Source: Mytilus edulis (Eukaryota > Mollusca > Bivalvia > Mytilida > Mytilidae). From it: a DNA stretch of 64,000 nt. The first letter of the stretch is position 1. The number at the start of each line of letters is the position of its first letter. Shown in pieces: positions 1 to 40,823 of the stretch. Made by a program: the position numbers and the translations under genes. Where the stretch lies: contig NC_092354.1 of assembly GCF_963676685.1 (NCBI RefSeq), forward strand, positions 21,732,193 to 21,796,192, in the 5' to 3' direction. The notes under the pieces are model-generated. The model ran no database searches. It had not been told where the DNA came from and worked only from the letters and a program-made list of their open reading frames with translations.

Positions 1-125
1 GACGGACGGACTGACGGAAGGACAGACAGAGGTAAAACAGTATAAAAAATGTTGAAAAGCCAGATGAAGTACAAAATTGAATAGCATTGAGGACCAAAAA
101 TTCCTATAAGTTTTTCCAAATACAA
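1..125 (+). repeat. Two dispersed-repeat tails at the window start
   Basis: 1-45 is the GACGGACGGACTGACGGA tail of the 23823 family. 47-122 (GAAAAGC, AGCATTGAGGACC, AATTCCTATAAG) matches 49590-49670. Confidence 0.5.
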
Positions 126-199
126 GTGACTATATTAGCCTAGCAACCAAACCACCAGTTATTGCAACAATCTAATATAGTATAAAAAAATCAAGCACA

Positions 200-966
200 A
201 TACAACTATCTTCTATTTTTATTGACATTTTATATATTTATATATACATAATGAATATTTACAGTGACAACAAAAATGATAAAATCCTTATGATCACTTA
301 AATGCTATAACTTTATCAGTCTGAAAGCATAAAAATAAACCTCAATGTTGCAATCTTTTTAAAAAACATCAACTTTGGTTTGTTGTTTTTTTTCAGGGAT
401 TTTTACCCAATATTAAAATCTTTACAAAACATTTTAAATCAACAGTGTAGAATCATATTTTTAAGGTATGTTTCAGCTCATTAGCTCAGACAACCATTAT
501 TTCTTGCAGAATGTGTAAAAATATGTGTACCGGATTTCCTCGACCCAAGTCTTTTTTGGTAATTAGTCTGACTAACACTTCCAATATTAATTTTTTTTGA
601 TGACTTTGACTGACAATTATTCCATTGCACCAACTTAGAAAAAAGTTTGCTGAGAGAATAAAAAAAAAAGCATGTAAAAATACAGGTGTCTTTCCACATT
701 GGCAGTTTGTAAACATCCTTAAAATACCCTTTTTGAATCTACTTTAAGAACATAAATATTTCATAGTATTTAAAACATATAGGGACAGTTTTCATTATTT
801 TCAATATATTTAATAGAAAATTCTTAAATATCTCCTTGTCCCTTCAACATGTTCAATCAAAATTAATAAAATTTTCAACATTTCAAACACTACAGGGACC
901 ATCTCAAACACATTTTCTTCACTTAGTCTTTCAAACAATTGTCACATTAAACAGTAAACCATTGGA
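200..966 (-). other. SMU1: SMU1 3' UTR (probable)
   Basis: AT-rich sequence after the stop with no coding potential on the minus strand. The only canonical AATAAA I found on this strand is at 223-218, so the transcript probably ends near 190-210. Short reading frames here look like chance. Confidence 0.5.
218..223 (-). terminator. Candidate poly(A) signal of SMU1
   Basis: AATAAA on the minus strand, about 745 nt after the SMU1 stop codon. Confidence 0.45.
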
Positions 967-31310
<30,344 letters not shown>

Positions 31311-31575
31311 GCTTAATGTGATCAGTGTTCGTGGAAATATTAAAGGACTATTCTTTCGTCCGTTGTTTAAAACGCACGTACGACATGTAAACAATGTAAA
31401 TCATGTGACATTAAATTTGTTCAAAATGGTAGACAGCTCAACTTGAAAGACAATCATTGAAATTAAGTTGATTGACACAGTAATTCAATTCAAATATTGT
31501 TTACGCAACAATTAACACCTTAAGTACGTATTTGATAATTAGAAGCTTTAGAAATAGCGCTAGATATATATAGAG

Positions 31576-31611
31576 GCAGAGACATATATACATATATGTA
31601 TTATATGTCTC
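31576..31611. repeat. Small hairpin
   Basis: AGAGACATATATACATATAT with inverse ATGTATTATATGTCTCT. Upstream of SMU1. Confidence 0.6.
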
Positions 31612-31687
31612 TGATAGAGGTTTGAATTACAGCAATAATAAATGCTGTACTTGTAATTTGTACATGTTCATGATGTTGTATAGTTAG

Positions 31688-31812
31688 ACAATATATGTAT
31701 AGTGTCTTGAAATATGAAATTTATTTGTGTATGAGGCTTAGAAACGGGGGAAATGCGAGGTTCTACCGAATACAAATAATTTTCATATTTCAAGACACTA
31801 TACGTATATTGT
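31688..31812. repeat. Long hairpin H1 (41-bp arms)
   Basis: Arms 31688-31728 and 31772-31812 pair with two mismatches. The 43-nt loop carries ATGAGGCTTAGAAACGGGGG, shared with the loops of H2 and H3. Confidence 0.85.
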
Positions 31813-32430
31813 TTTTAAACTGAAATCGATAAAAAATTTAAAAAATAATAAAAATATGAAACAAATATTGTTAAAAAAAATGTTTAAAATTTCCCTCTTG
31901 GGGTACCATTTTGGGGTATTTCCCTTTGAGCGTATTCCAGGCGGTACAAAATTGACATTTTAAGGAAAAAGAAAGGGAAAATTAACTCTAATTAATAATA
32001 TTTGATAAATCATGGTATAGAAATTACCAATTTGAAGACATAACAAGTTTAAATTCATAAAAGTTTGACCATTGTTACTATACGTTGTCATGGTTGTGAC
32101 GTGACGTCGTAAGTAGGCGGGGCTTATAGGTGAGTTGAGGTCATTGACGTATAAAGCTAAAGTTTATACGTATAGCTTTATCTGTATAGTAAAATAGCTG
32201 ATTGCAGTATAATATAGCTATTTTGCCGGCTCTGATAAAAATATCTGAAATAACCAAAACAATTAGTAATGACTTCTTTGCCAATGCCTGTGATATATTT
32301 AACAAGTTATTTTGATGATACATGTATCATTAATTTTATATTTAGATCTAATTTTGTTATATTGCGGACATTAAATCAAGAAATGTATCTCATTTTCAAT
32401 TTTTCCTGCGCAAAATTTACAAAATCTCTC

Positions 32431-33570
32431 ATTAGGTCTGAGACCACAATTGTCGTCCAGAATATTAAAGGAAAGTAGTGATTTGGTCCAGGTGAAAAAG
32501 GTTGAAAAATAGCACTTCGGAAGCTGTCAAAAGATTTTCAAGACGCCCTAAAGATAAAATTGTCCATATTTTGAGTTAGAGACGATGAAGTTTGTAAGAA
32601 AAGTTAATTGCAAGAGTCTTTTTGTGCTCAGATTTGTTGTATCATGTCACATGAGTATAGAAATGATAAAAAAGACACAAATTTTTATTTCTTACAGCCT
32701 CCATATGCATTTTTTAATGTAGATATGAGGTACAGCCTAAATTGACCCTAAATTTTTTCCAGTCTTACTTGGCCTAAGACCCTTTTAAACTAATATGATA
32801 TGTTATTTGTAACTCTTCTTTCCATTTAAAGTACTTTCAATACATATGTAAGGATTATTTATAACCAAAAAGCTTCAAAAATTTAAAATGGCTGGAAAAT
32901 ATTACATCTTCATGTAAGGCCCCTTCATTGAAAAACCTCAATTTTTAGGCTCAGGCTCATATAAATTTGACTTTTGAATAATTATGCCAAGTCTGATAAA
33001 TCAAATGAGTACTCTATTGCTTTAAGTACATGATAGGTTATATATTAAGGCATTTAAAAAGTATTTTTTTGCAATATTTTAATTTTTGAAGCCCCAAATG
33101 TTGATAGTTGAAATTATTCAATTTTAACGTCAAAATTTTACACGCAAAGATAAATATAGAACTTAACTTATTGTCTATAATATACATCCTATTGTCATGA
33201 AACTTTGTAAGCAGTGTTATAATTTATTAAGCTTTGCATGCTTTGGTCATACCAAGTTTTTTAAAGATTAGTCAACTCTTTCTATCCTATTAGGTCCAAG
33301 ACCACAATTGTCGTCCCTTGATTTTCGTTGTTCACGAATATGAATAGTCCCTAGTGTTGACAGTGGATTACCTGCCATTAATTTTTATACCCCTTCCAAA
33401 TTTATTTCTCCATGTTTAATGCCTCAAATTGCAAGTAGGGGGGTGAAATTACACTGTAAAAAAATTTGGGCCCAGAATTTTAAAGGAAAGCTGTCAAAAG
33501 ATTTCAAGACGCCCTAAAGATAAAATTGTCCATATTTTGAGTTAGAGCCGATGAAGTTTTCTATAATTTT
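32431..33570 (+). repeat. Duplicated dispersed repeat
   Basis: GACCACAATTGTCGTCC, AAAGGAAAG, CTGTCAAAAGAT and AGACGCCCTAAAGATAAAAT occur at 32441-32590 and again spread over 33298-33555. Confidence 0.6.
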
Positions 33571-34533
33571 GATATAATTTGTCCCAAAAGTAGTACAACA
33601 CAGTGTAAAATGGGATTTTTTTTATTTTCATTTATGTTCTAAAAGAAATGCACTACGAAATAATTGTGCTCTCATACCCACTGCCGTAGGACTTGGGGTT
33701 AAGCGTGAAGACTGATATTATATAATAGAACTATCAATGCATAAAAAATTGTTTTGATCTATTGCTATGCATATGTATGCACAATCATTTACTTTCACGT
33801 ATATCCTGCATTTTATGTTTCAAAATATCTGCCCTCCCACCAACCCCCCCCCCCCCTAACCCCTCCCCCCCAAAAAAAAGAAAAGAAAAAATCAACAGCA
33901 GTATTATTATGATTATAGCTATGCAGCTATGATGTTCAGATCATTTATAAACAAATTACACATGTTATAATGAAAAATTGAAAAATTTTCAAATAATGGT
34001 CACGGTTTCATTTTCAATTAAAATTTAGAAAAAAAATCATACAGTTTGACTTTTAATACAAGTATTCTTATGAATTGATTATAATTTTCAAAAATCCTTA
34101 CACTATTAGGTCACAGCTAGATGCAAACAAAAAAAATTCAGATTATTACAATGTACATGTACCATGTTTTTAATATCCTGTAATTTGCGTTTTTGGTCAT
34201 GTTGGTAAAATCATAAAAAATGCTGAAGAGTTTAAATAGCCATCTCAAAATCCTGCATTTAAAACTGAAAACTGGAAAATCGGAATCATGTTTAATTCAT
34301 AATATGACGGGGTACGAAGGGGTCCTGATCCTGAAATCTCGGGCTTAAAAACATGAAATCCTGAGGTCCTGAATTTAAAGAAATTTAAATCCCGACATCC
34401 TGACATCCCAAAATTTGAAAAAAAGAATTCCCAGATCCCGAAAGGATCAATCCCAAAATCCCGAGCTTAAAAACACCTATACTAAAAAGGTCCTATCCTC
34501 CCCCCTAATAGCAATGTCCATGATGTCTGTTTT

Positions 34534-35937
34534 CAGGGGTTAAAAATTCCACTAGCCCGACGCCCGGGACTAGATCATTTACGCCTCAGGCAATTAAAAT
34601 GTGTAATTCGATATGCCCGACGGACTAGTAACAAAAAATATTGACGTTTCCAAAATAGAAAGTGAAAAATCCTTTCATCACTATTTTATGTTAGCCATTT
34701 CGATTCAATTAAGTCAGCCAGGATTCCAAGAATTTGAGCTGGTTTGTACAGGTCCTGTTGTACATATTTTAAAACTGGAAGAAATAACTCTGGCATGTCT
34801 GGGTGGTCTGGTATCATGTGTTGATTGCAATTCTCGTACTTTAAATATCGATTTCTCATATCATGGCTCGGGGTATTGTACATTGCTTAGGCAGCAACCA
34901 TTTGATTTTCTGGGGGGGGGGGGGGCTATGGTTTTTTTTTCTGTGCAAACTTTTTTTTTCGCCTTCGGCGTAGAACAATCTATTTTTTTCTTTCAATTTC
35001 AGCATTACATATAGTGGCAGCTGAGGGTGAAACAAACAATTTTTTGTACTCAGGGTCCAAAACAAATTATTTTTTTCACCAAAACCTGGAAACAAACTTT
35101 TTTTTCCAAAAAAAAAACATAGCCCCCCCCCCCCAGAAAATCAAATGGTTGCTGCCTTATCGTGCCGAGATTTTCAATTAACGGTATTTGGGGGTATGAT
35201 GTATTGATTGGTATTGACCTGTCTTGTTGCACAGCTCTTGAGCACGAAACCATGCAACAAAATATTTCTTAATATTTTAGTACGTGAACCCCAGGAACTT
35301 CGTCAGTTTCAACACGAAAAACGGTAGATGAAGGGAGTAACGAGGCTGAAAATTCATCCCCCAAAAATGCTAAATACGATAGGGAAAAGCCGCGGAAAAA
35401 AATAATAGTGTCAAGGACAGCAGGGCTGTCAAGTCTTTAGCGCGAGACTCACACATGTTCATGCTTATTTTGTGGCATTTTCCTTTGATCTATTGTTTTT
35501 TCTCTTTGATCTTAACTATTTGGCCACAAAATCACGCATTCACTTCCTGAAAGGTTGGAAGAACTGGGACACAATGATTCCCATGGCAAGGTTGGCTGTT
35601 GCTGATGAAAAAACCGACAATGCTCTGTGAATATTGCCGTTAGTTGCCCCAAGCACTCCAATAAAAAGTCTGCTTTGAATGTGGGAACAACTAAGTTAGG
35701 TTAAGCACCAAAAGAATAAATAACAGATCAACAAAAATTATTAAATACAGTGTATAATGTCTCCTTCAAAACAACGGACACCCACTTTGTATTATGCCAC
35801 AAACTCTTGATTTTAAAGGCATACTAGGGCTAGCAGGTCAGTTTTGATGGACTAGCAGTTCTTCCAACAGGGCTAGTAAAATACTGCTGCCAATAAGTCC
35901 TGGGCTAGTTAGCTGTAACAAAATTTTTTAACCCCTG
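34534..35937. mobile_element. CAGGGGTTAAAAA TIR element with 5-bp TSD
   Basis: Left end CAGGGGTTAAAAATTCCACT, right end AAATTTTTTAACCCCTG, with GTTTT on both sides (34529-34533 and 35938-35942). ACTAGCCC-type motifs repeat near both ends. hAT-like TIR start but a 5-bp duplication. Carries a nested MITE; no transposase frame seen. Ends 39 bp before an LRMDA acceptor. Confidence 0.8.
34890..35156. mobile_element. Nested G-tract MITE with TTA duplication
   Basis: Inverted ends GGCAGCAACCATTTGATTTT and its complement, each followed inward by a G (or C) run. TTA at 34887-34889 and 35157-35159. The interior alternates T-runs with short unique words. Confidence 0.85.
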
Positions 35938-35976
35938 GTTTTATATTCTACAATCATTTACCCTAATTTATTTCAG

Positions 35977-36033
35977 ATGAAAATTGAAAATGTTTCTGAT
36001 CCTTGTGATGAATGAACATATGGATTGAATAAA
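35977..36033 (+). other. 5' UTR part of LRMDA exon 1, with a short uORF
   Basis: A good acceptor, TTTATTTCAG, ends at 35976. The 57 nt before the main ATG open with an ATG that reads 12 codons to TGA at 36013-36015, in the same frame as the protein. This implies at least one upstream non-coding exon, which I could not place, and a possible regulatory uORF. Confidence 0.55.
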
Positions 36034-36072
36034 ATGAAGATGTCAGAAAAAAGAACCAGTTTAGCATACCAG
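36034..36072 (+). CDS. LRMDA: LRMDA coding exon 1
   Basis: [13 protein letters not shown], then donor GTATGT. Phase 0. Confidence 0.7.
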
Positions 36073-39000
36073 GTATGTTTTTAGATGGTTAGCAGTCTAG
36101 ATATAAAAAATAGAGGAGTATGATTGCCAATGTGACAACTCTCCAACAGAGACCAAATGACACAGAAGATGACAACACAAGCTTGTTTGTAATTCCCTTA
36201 TACATTTGTATGTTCATCAATTTTTCTGGATATTTCTTTATATTGCTATTATTGACTTGAAATATGTCATTGTTGTGTACACAAGGTTTTAAGAACAAAG
36301 GTTTAAGCTGAATTTCAAAGGTACAGATAAACCACTAATTTTAATGTTCAACGAATTGTAAATTTTCCGTTGCCATTGGCAAAACCATGAAATTAAATAT
36401 CCACGAAAGTGTCAGTTTCCCTCAATCCACGAAAATTGATACCAACAAAAATAAATGAATCCACATTAATTGCTTATACAATGAAACACAACTCTTTTAC
36501 TCAACCGCTAAAAATCGATTACTCTGAGTAATGACCTATTAAATCTCAGGGAATACATTAAAGTTATAAAAAAAAAAAAAAAAGAAAAACAGTTTTTACG
36601 TCCAGCTGAAAAAGTTGAGAATAAATTTAACAAATATTTTTCATCAAGACCAAATTCTTCAAATAGCTAAAAAGGTTAAGACAATTTTGTGTGAAATCAA
36701 TTTTAATCTGACAACAAATTCTAATAGGAGGCAGGCATTACCTGTGAAAGGAGACGAAGTCTGTATGAATTGATTATTTTAATTCAAACATAATTTAACT
36801 TCCAAAAAGAAATGGAATATTTTAACGTTTTCGATTTTGCAATGGTTCTGTTGTTAGGCATTTAAAAAAAAAATTCCAGTGTAAAACGGGACTTCGTCCC
36901 TTTATGATAAGAAATAGTAAAATAGTGTAATTTTTCAAGTATTTATAAGAAATTCCTGTATCATAAGGACATTTCTATATGCCAATATCTATAATACTAA
37001 AATTACGAGGTCCAATTTGTTAGCCGTCATCACGTAAAAACGACGAATCACAGAATTCAACTTTATATATAACTAATATAGTACAAAGGTGTAGATTAAA
37101 AATTACACCACTCCAGGCCCTTTTGTTTTCCACGTAATTAATATTAACAATAATTAAGAAGTTCCGGGTCGAGTCCGCTACCGATACCAATAGTATATTC
37201 ACCTGTTACCTATTACCTTATCTGTACGTTCCGCATCTGACAGGCGCACCACCAAACGTTGTATTCAGGATTAATATGCTATATACACGGGTCATAACCA
37301 CAGGGTTGACACTACTAAATTGTCAAATTGTTACCTATTGTAGTATTTTAATCAGTAAGACTTTCTAAGATAACAATACGAATACTAAAAATCTGGACTA
37401 AAAATAAGTCGTATAGGTACAGTTTTCAATTTGTTAGTGGGCATGACGTAAAACAGCGAAGGAAAGAATTCAACTTTATTTATAACTTAAATAGGACAAT
37501 GCTTTTGATTAAAAAATACTCCATTTCAGGACCTTTTGTTTTCCAAATAATTAATATTATTGTTTCAGTTCGACGGGTTCAAACAGAAAGACTTGAAAGC
37601 AGAGAAAAACTGTGTATCTTATAATCGGCATGACTTTAGACTTTATCAGATGACAATACTAATACTAAAATAAGGCTTGCGCATAGTTATATACTTTAAT
37701 TCAGTCACGGACCCGTAATATCACGGGTGTGTTCTAGTATTTACTATTTTTTCAGAGTCTAACAGAGATACCAGTACAGTTGATAAAACAAGGATCTGAT
37801 ATAGAAGAACTTGATCTGACACACAACAAGATCTCATATCCTTTTACTGCACACTTAAAATAACTACAGTGAAACCTGGCTGAACCGAATCCTGCATAAA
37901 CCGAAAACCTGTATAAACCAAACATGTTCTAAAGCACCGTCATATCAAATTGTATGCGTTGTGAACCTGATAAAACCAAAGCATTGGCCAAAAACAAACA
38001 AAATTTTAAGTCCCGAAGAGATTCGGTTTAAACAGGTTTCACTGTAATAATTTAACTCTAACATAAACAAATCAGAATTTTCTGAATGATTGGAGTCAGA
38101 ATACTTGATGTCATGAGTTACCTCCTATTTTTTAAAACCAAAATCTGACTTTATAGATAGAATTCATACATTTTTTCCATGTTTACAAAGATATTTCAAA
38201 TTTTGTCTTATTTAAGCTAATATTTTTCCAAAAATGCCAATCTTTTTGGACAATAAACATGAGAGTCTGCAGTAAAAATTTAAGATGGATTGAATGGGCA
38301 GGCCACTATATAATTTACAGGTCAACATGAGTTGTTTATCTCCTGTATATTAATGAATTTACTTATAATGACCAGAACATTGTGGGGCTCATATGGAAGG
38401 ATTCTATCCTTTTTAGCCCACCCTATTTTGGTACACTTTCAAAACTGATACAATCATCAATCCTGCATGATTTGGTGCAATATTTCACACAATTAAAAAG
38501 TTATATAGAAAACTATTTGTGTCCTCATCAATTACTTTACTGATACATGACTGACTCCCAATTACAGTCTATACTAATCTTAAAAGCTTCCACCGTTTTT
38601 GAGGGAATAACTTCAACTGGTAGGTTATAAAAATCATTAATAATATGCTGTGAAAAATGTCTTAATCGAAAAGAAGTGTTACATCTAGGTTTTGCTAATT
38701 TCCAATAATGAGGGTTTGGATGGGGTTAAATGATTAAAGAATAATGCCCTTAAAAAATGACGATTAGAGAATAACGGGCAAAAAAAATGAAGATTAGAGA
38801 AATGCGTGGTCTAATTTTATGAAGATTAGAGAAAAACGGGGTTATTTTTTTGAAGATCAGAGAAAAAAGGGGTTATTTTTTTGAAAATTAGAGAAAAAAG
38901 GGGTGAAAATTAAATGTTTACAGAATAACAGACCCCCCCATCCAGACCCTCAATAATGCTCACTAGGTCTTTTGTTTCTGGTTGTATTATAATCCTTGAC

Positions 39001-40792
39001 CTTCAGTACAGATTTACGCTTCCTGATAGATTTTCCAAACTTGACCACACTTATTTTAGATCATAACGGAATCAATTCACAGGTCAAACTACCCAAGATG
39101 TCTTGCCTTCATACATTATGGGTCAACCATAACAGAATATCTAATCTAGGTAAGTTTATATTTATCACACAAAAGTTGTTCCTGTATATATTTAGTACAT
39201 TGGTTTCATTGACAGTATTAATAAACGTATTTACAGTTTTGGTATTTAGCTGTATTTTGCCTCCGAATGACCTTAGATCTACTCCGAATCACCTTTTGAC
39301 GTCAAGCAACAATTACTTTTTATTTGTGATGTCAATGTTTTGAATTATGATGTTAAAGTTTACGGAAACCTGTGTGATATAGGTACAGGCAAACCACACA
39401 TTTGAATGTTCAAGGAATTACAAAGTTTCTAAAAAGCTGTATGCAGATCGTAGAAAAACCATGAAATTAAATATCTATGAATATGATAGTTTTCCTCAAA
39501 TAGATACTGCTAAGTTTTCGAGTTACACACAATTTTCAAAAAGACCTGTGAAGAATATGGTAGACAAAATTGTCTGAGGTCAACTTTGACTTTTAGTAAG
39601 GAAGTAAAGTAAGTAAATAGTTTATTATAGTGTCACGATCCAATATACATCATCATATAGAATATAAAAATCTTTAAAACCATATTAGATCCCTGCCTTT
39701 AAGACATATGAGACACTTTCATCCTTTTCAAACTAAAACATATATACTATAATGTAAAAGAAATATTTAAATAATAAACCTTTTCATGATACTAAAAATT
39801 CAAAAAACTCCTTTAAGTTCATTTATACAATCAATAATGATTAAAAATTTACAAGTAAATTTTCCTACGTTTAAACATAAGATGTAATGTCTTGGCTAAT
39901 AAAACCTGAGCATGATCACAGTTCATAATTAGTTCTCTGTACAGCCTTCAATATTGAATAATACTCATACCCTTTAGAAGCTATTAAAGGATTATGGCAA
40001 AAATCTGAAATATTTTATAAGGGAAAACCAATATTTATGTTCACATATTTAGTTTATTGTCATAATTTATGAAGTAGGTTTAGGGGCCAGCTGAAGGACG
40101 CCTCTGGGTGCAGGAATTTCTTGCTACATTTAAGACCTGTTGGTGACCTTCTGCTGTTGTTTTTTTCTATGGTCGGGTTGTTGTCTCTTTGGCACATTCC
40201 CCATTTCCATTCTCAATTTTATTTGACTTATTCATCATTTACAGGATATCCCTCTGAATTTGGAAGCTTAAGAATATGGAACTTTATGAACAAGATCACT
40301 TTACTAATCATTTGAGGATAGGAATGCCCTTTATCATCAAGCGTCATACATCCTTTTTTCACTACCATTAGTTTCAAAAAAGGCCCTGAATTTTAATTAT
40401 TATTCATCAATTTGATGTTGTTACTACTGTTAGCTTCAAATGGAGTAAAAAATTAAATACTGACATTGTTTTAACACATATTTACTATAAACAAGAAAAT
40501 GTGGTATGATTGCCAATGAGAATACTCTCCACAAGAGACCAAAATGACAAAGAAATCAACAATTATAGGTCACCGTACAGCCTTCAACAATAGCCCATAT
40601 TACATAGTCATCTATAAAAGGCCCTGAAATGACAATGTAAAACAATTCAAATGAGATAAGTAATGGCCTTATTTATAAAAAAAAATAAACGAAAAACAAA
40701 TATGTAACACATAAACAAACCACAACCACTGAATTACAGGCACATACACTTCTTTCATCATGTTGCAGGCCCGTAACCAGGAATTTTCAAGT

Positions 40793-40823
<31 letters not shown>

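Larger units (their letters stand above)
31311..36033. other. Divergent SMU1-LRMDA intergenic region
   Basis: Should contain the SMU1 promoter (just above 31310) and an upstream LRMDA exon, neither of which shows an unmistakable core motif. It holds hairpins at 31.58 and 31.69 kb, a duplicated dispersed repeat (32.4-33.6 kb), a C-tract (33.84 kb), a degenerate ATCCCGA-rich tract (34.31-34.51 kb) and the 1.4-kb TIR element at 34.5-35.9 kb. Confidence 0.7.
37836..39009 (+). other. U12-type AT-AC intron of LRMDA
   Basis: The intron opens ATATCCTTTT (37836-37845), the minor-spliceosome 5' splice-site consensus, and closes ATCCTTGACCTTCAGTAC (38992-39009), with a TCCTTGAC branch box whose A (38999) lies 11 nt before the exon. 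Splicing here keeps the frame (Ser-Asp-Leu-Arg). Two transposable elements sit inside: a TA-flanked MITE starting 31 nt after the 5' site and an 8-bp-TSD MITE ending about 45 nt before the branch point. Confidence 0.85.

Noticed and set aside
31311-31450. Possible bidirectional SMU1/LRMDA promoter
   Set aside because: No TATA, initiator or CpG island is clear and the nearest placed LRMDA exon is 4.6 kb away.
34613-35014. 133-codon frame on the plus strand
   Set aside because: Runs through the end of the CAGGGGTTAAAAA element into the G-tract MITE; no splice context and homopolymer-coded Gly and Phe runs.
39590-39960. Possible second LINE 3' end on the minus strand in LRMDA intron 3
   Set aside because: Resembles the tail of the 42.9-kb LINE only loosely and shows no coding C-terminus.
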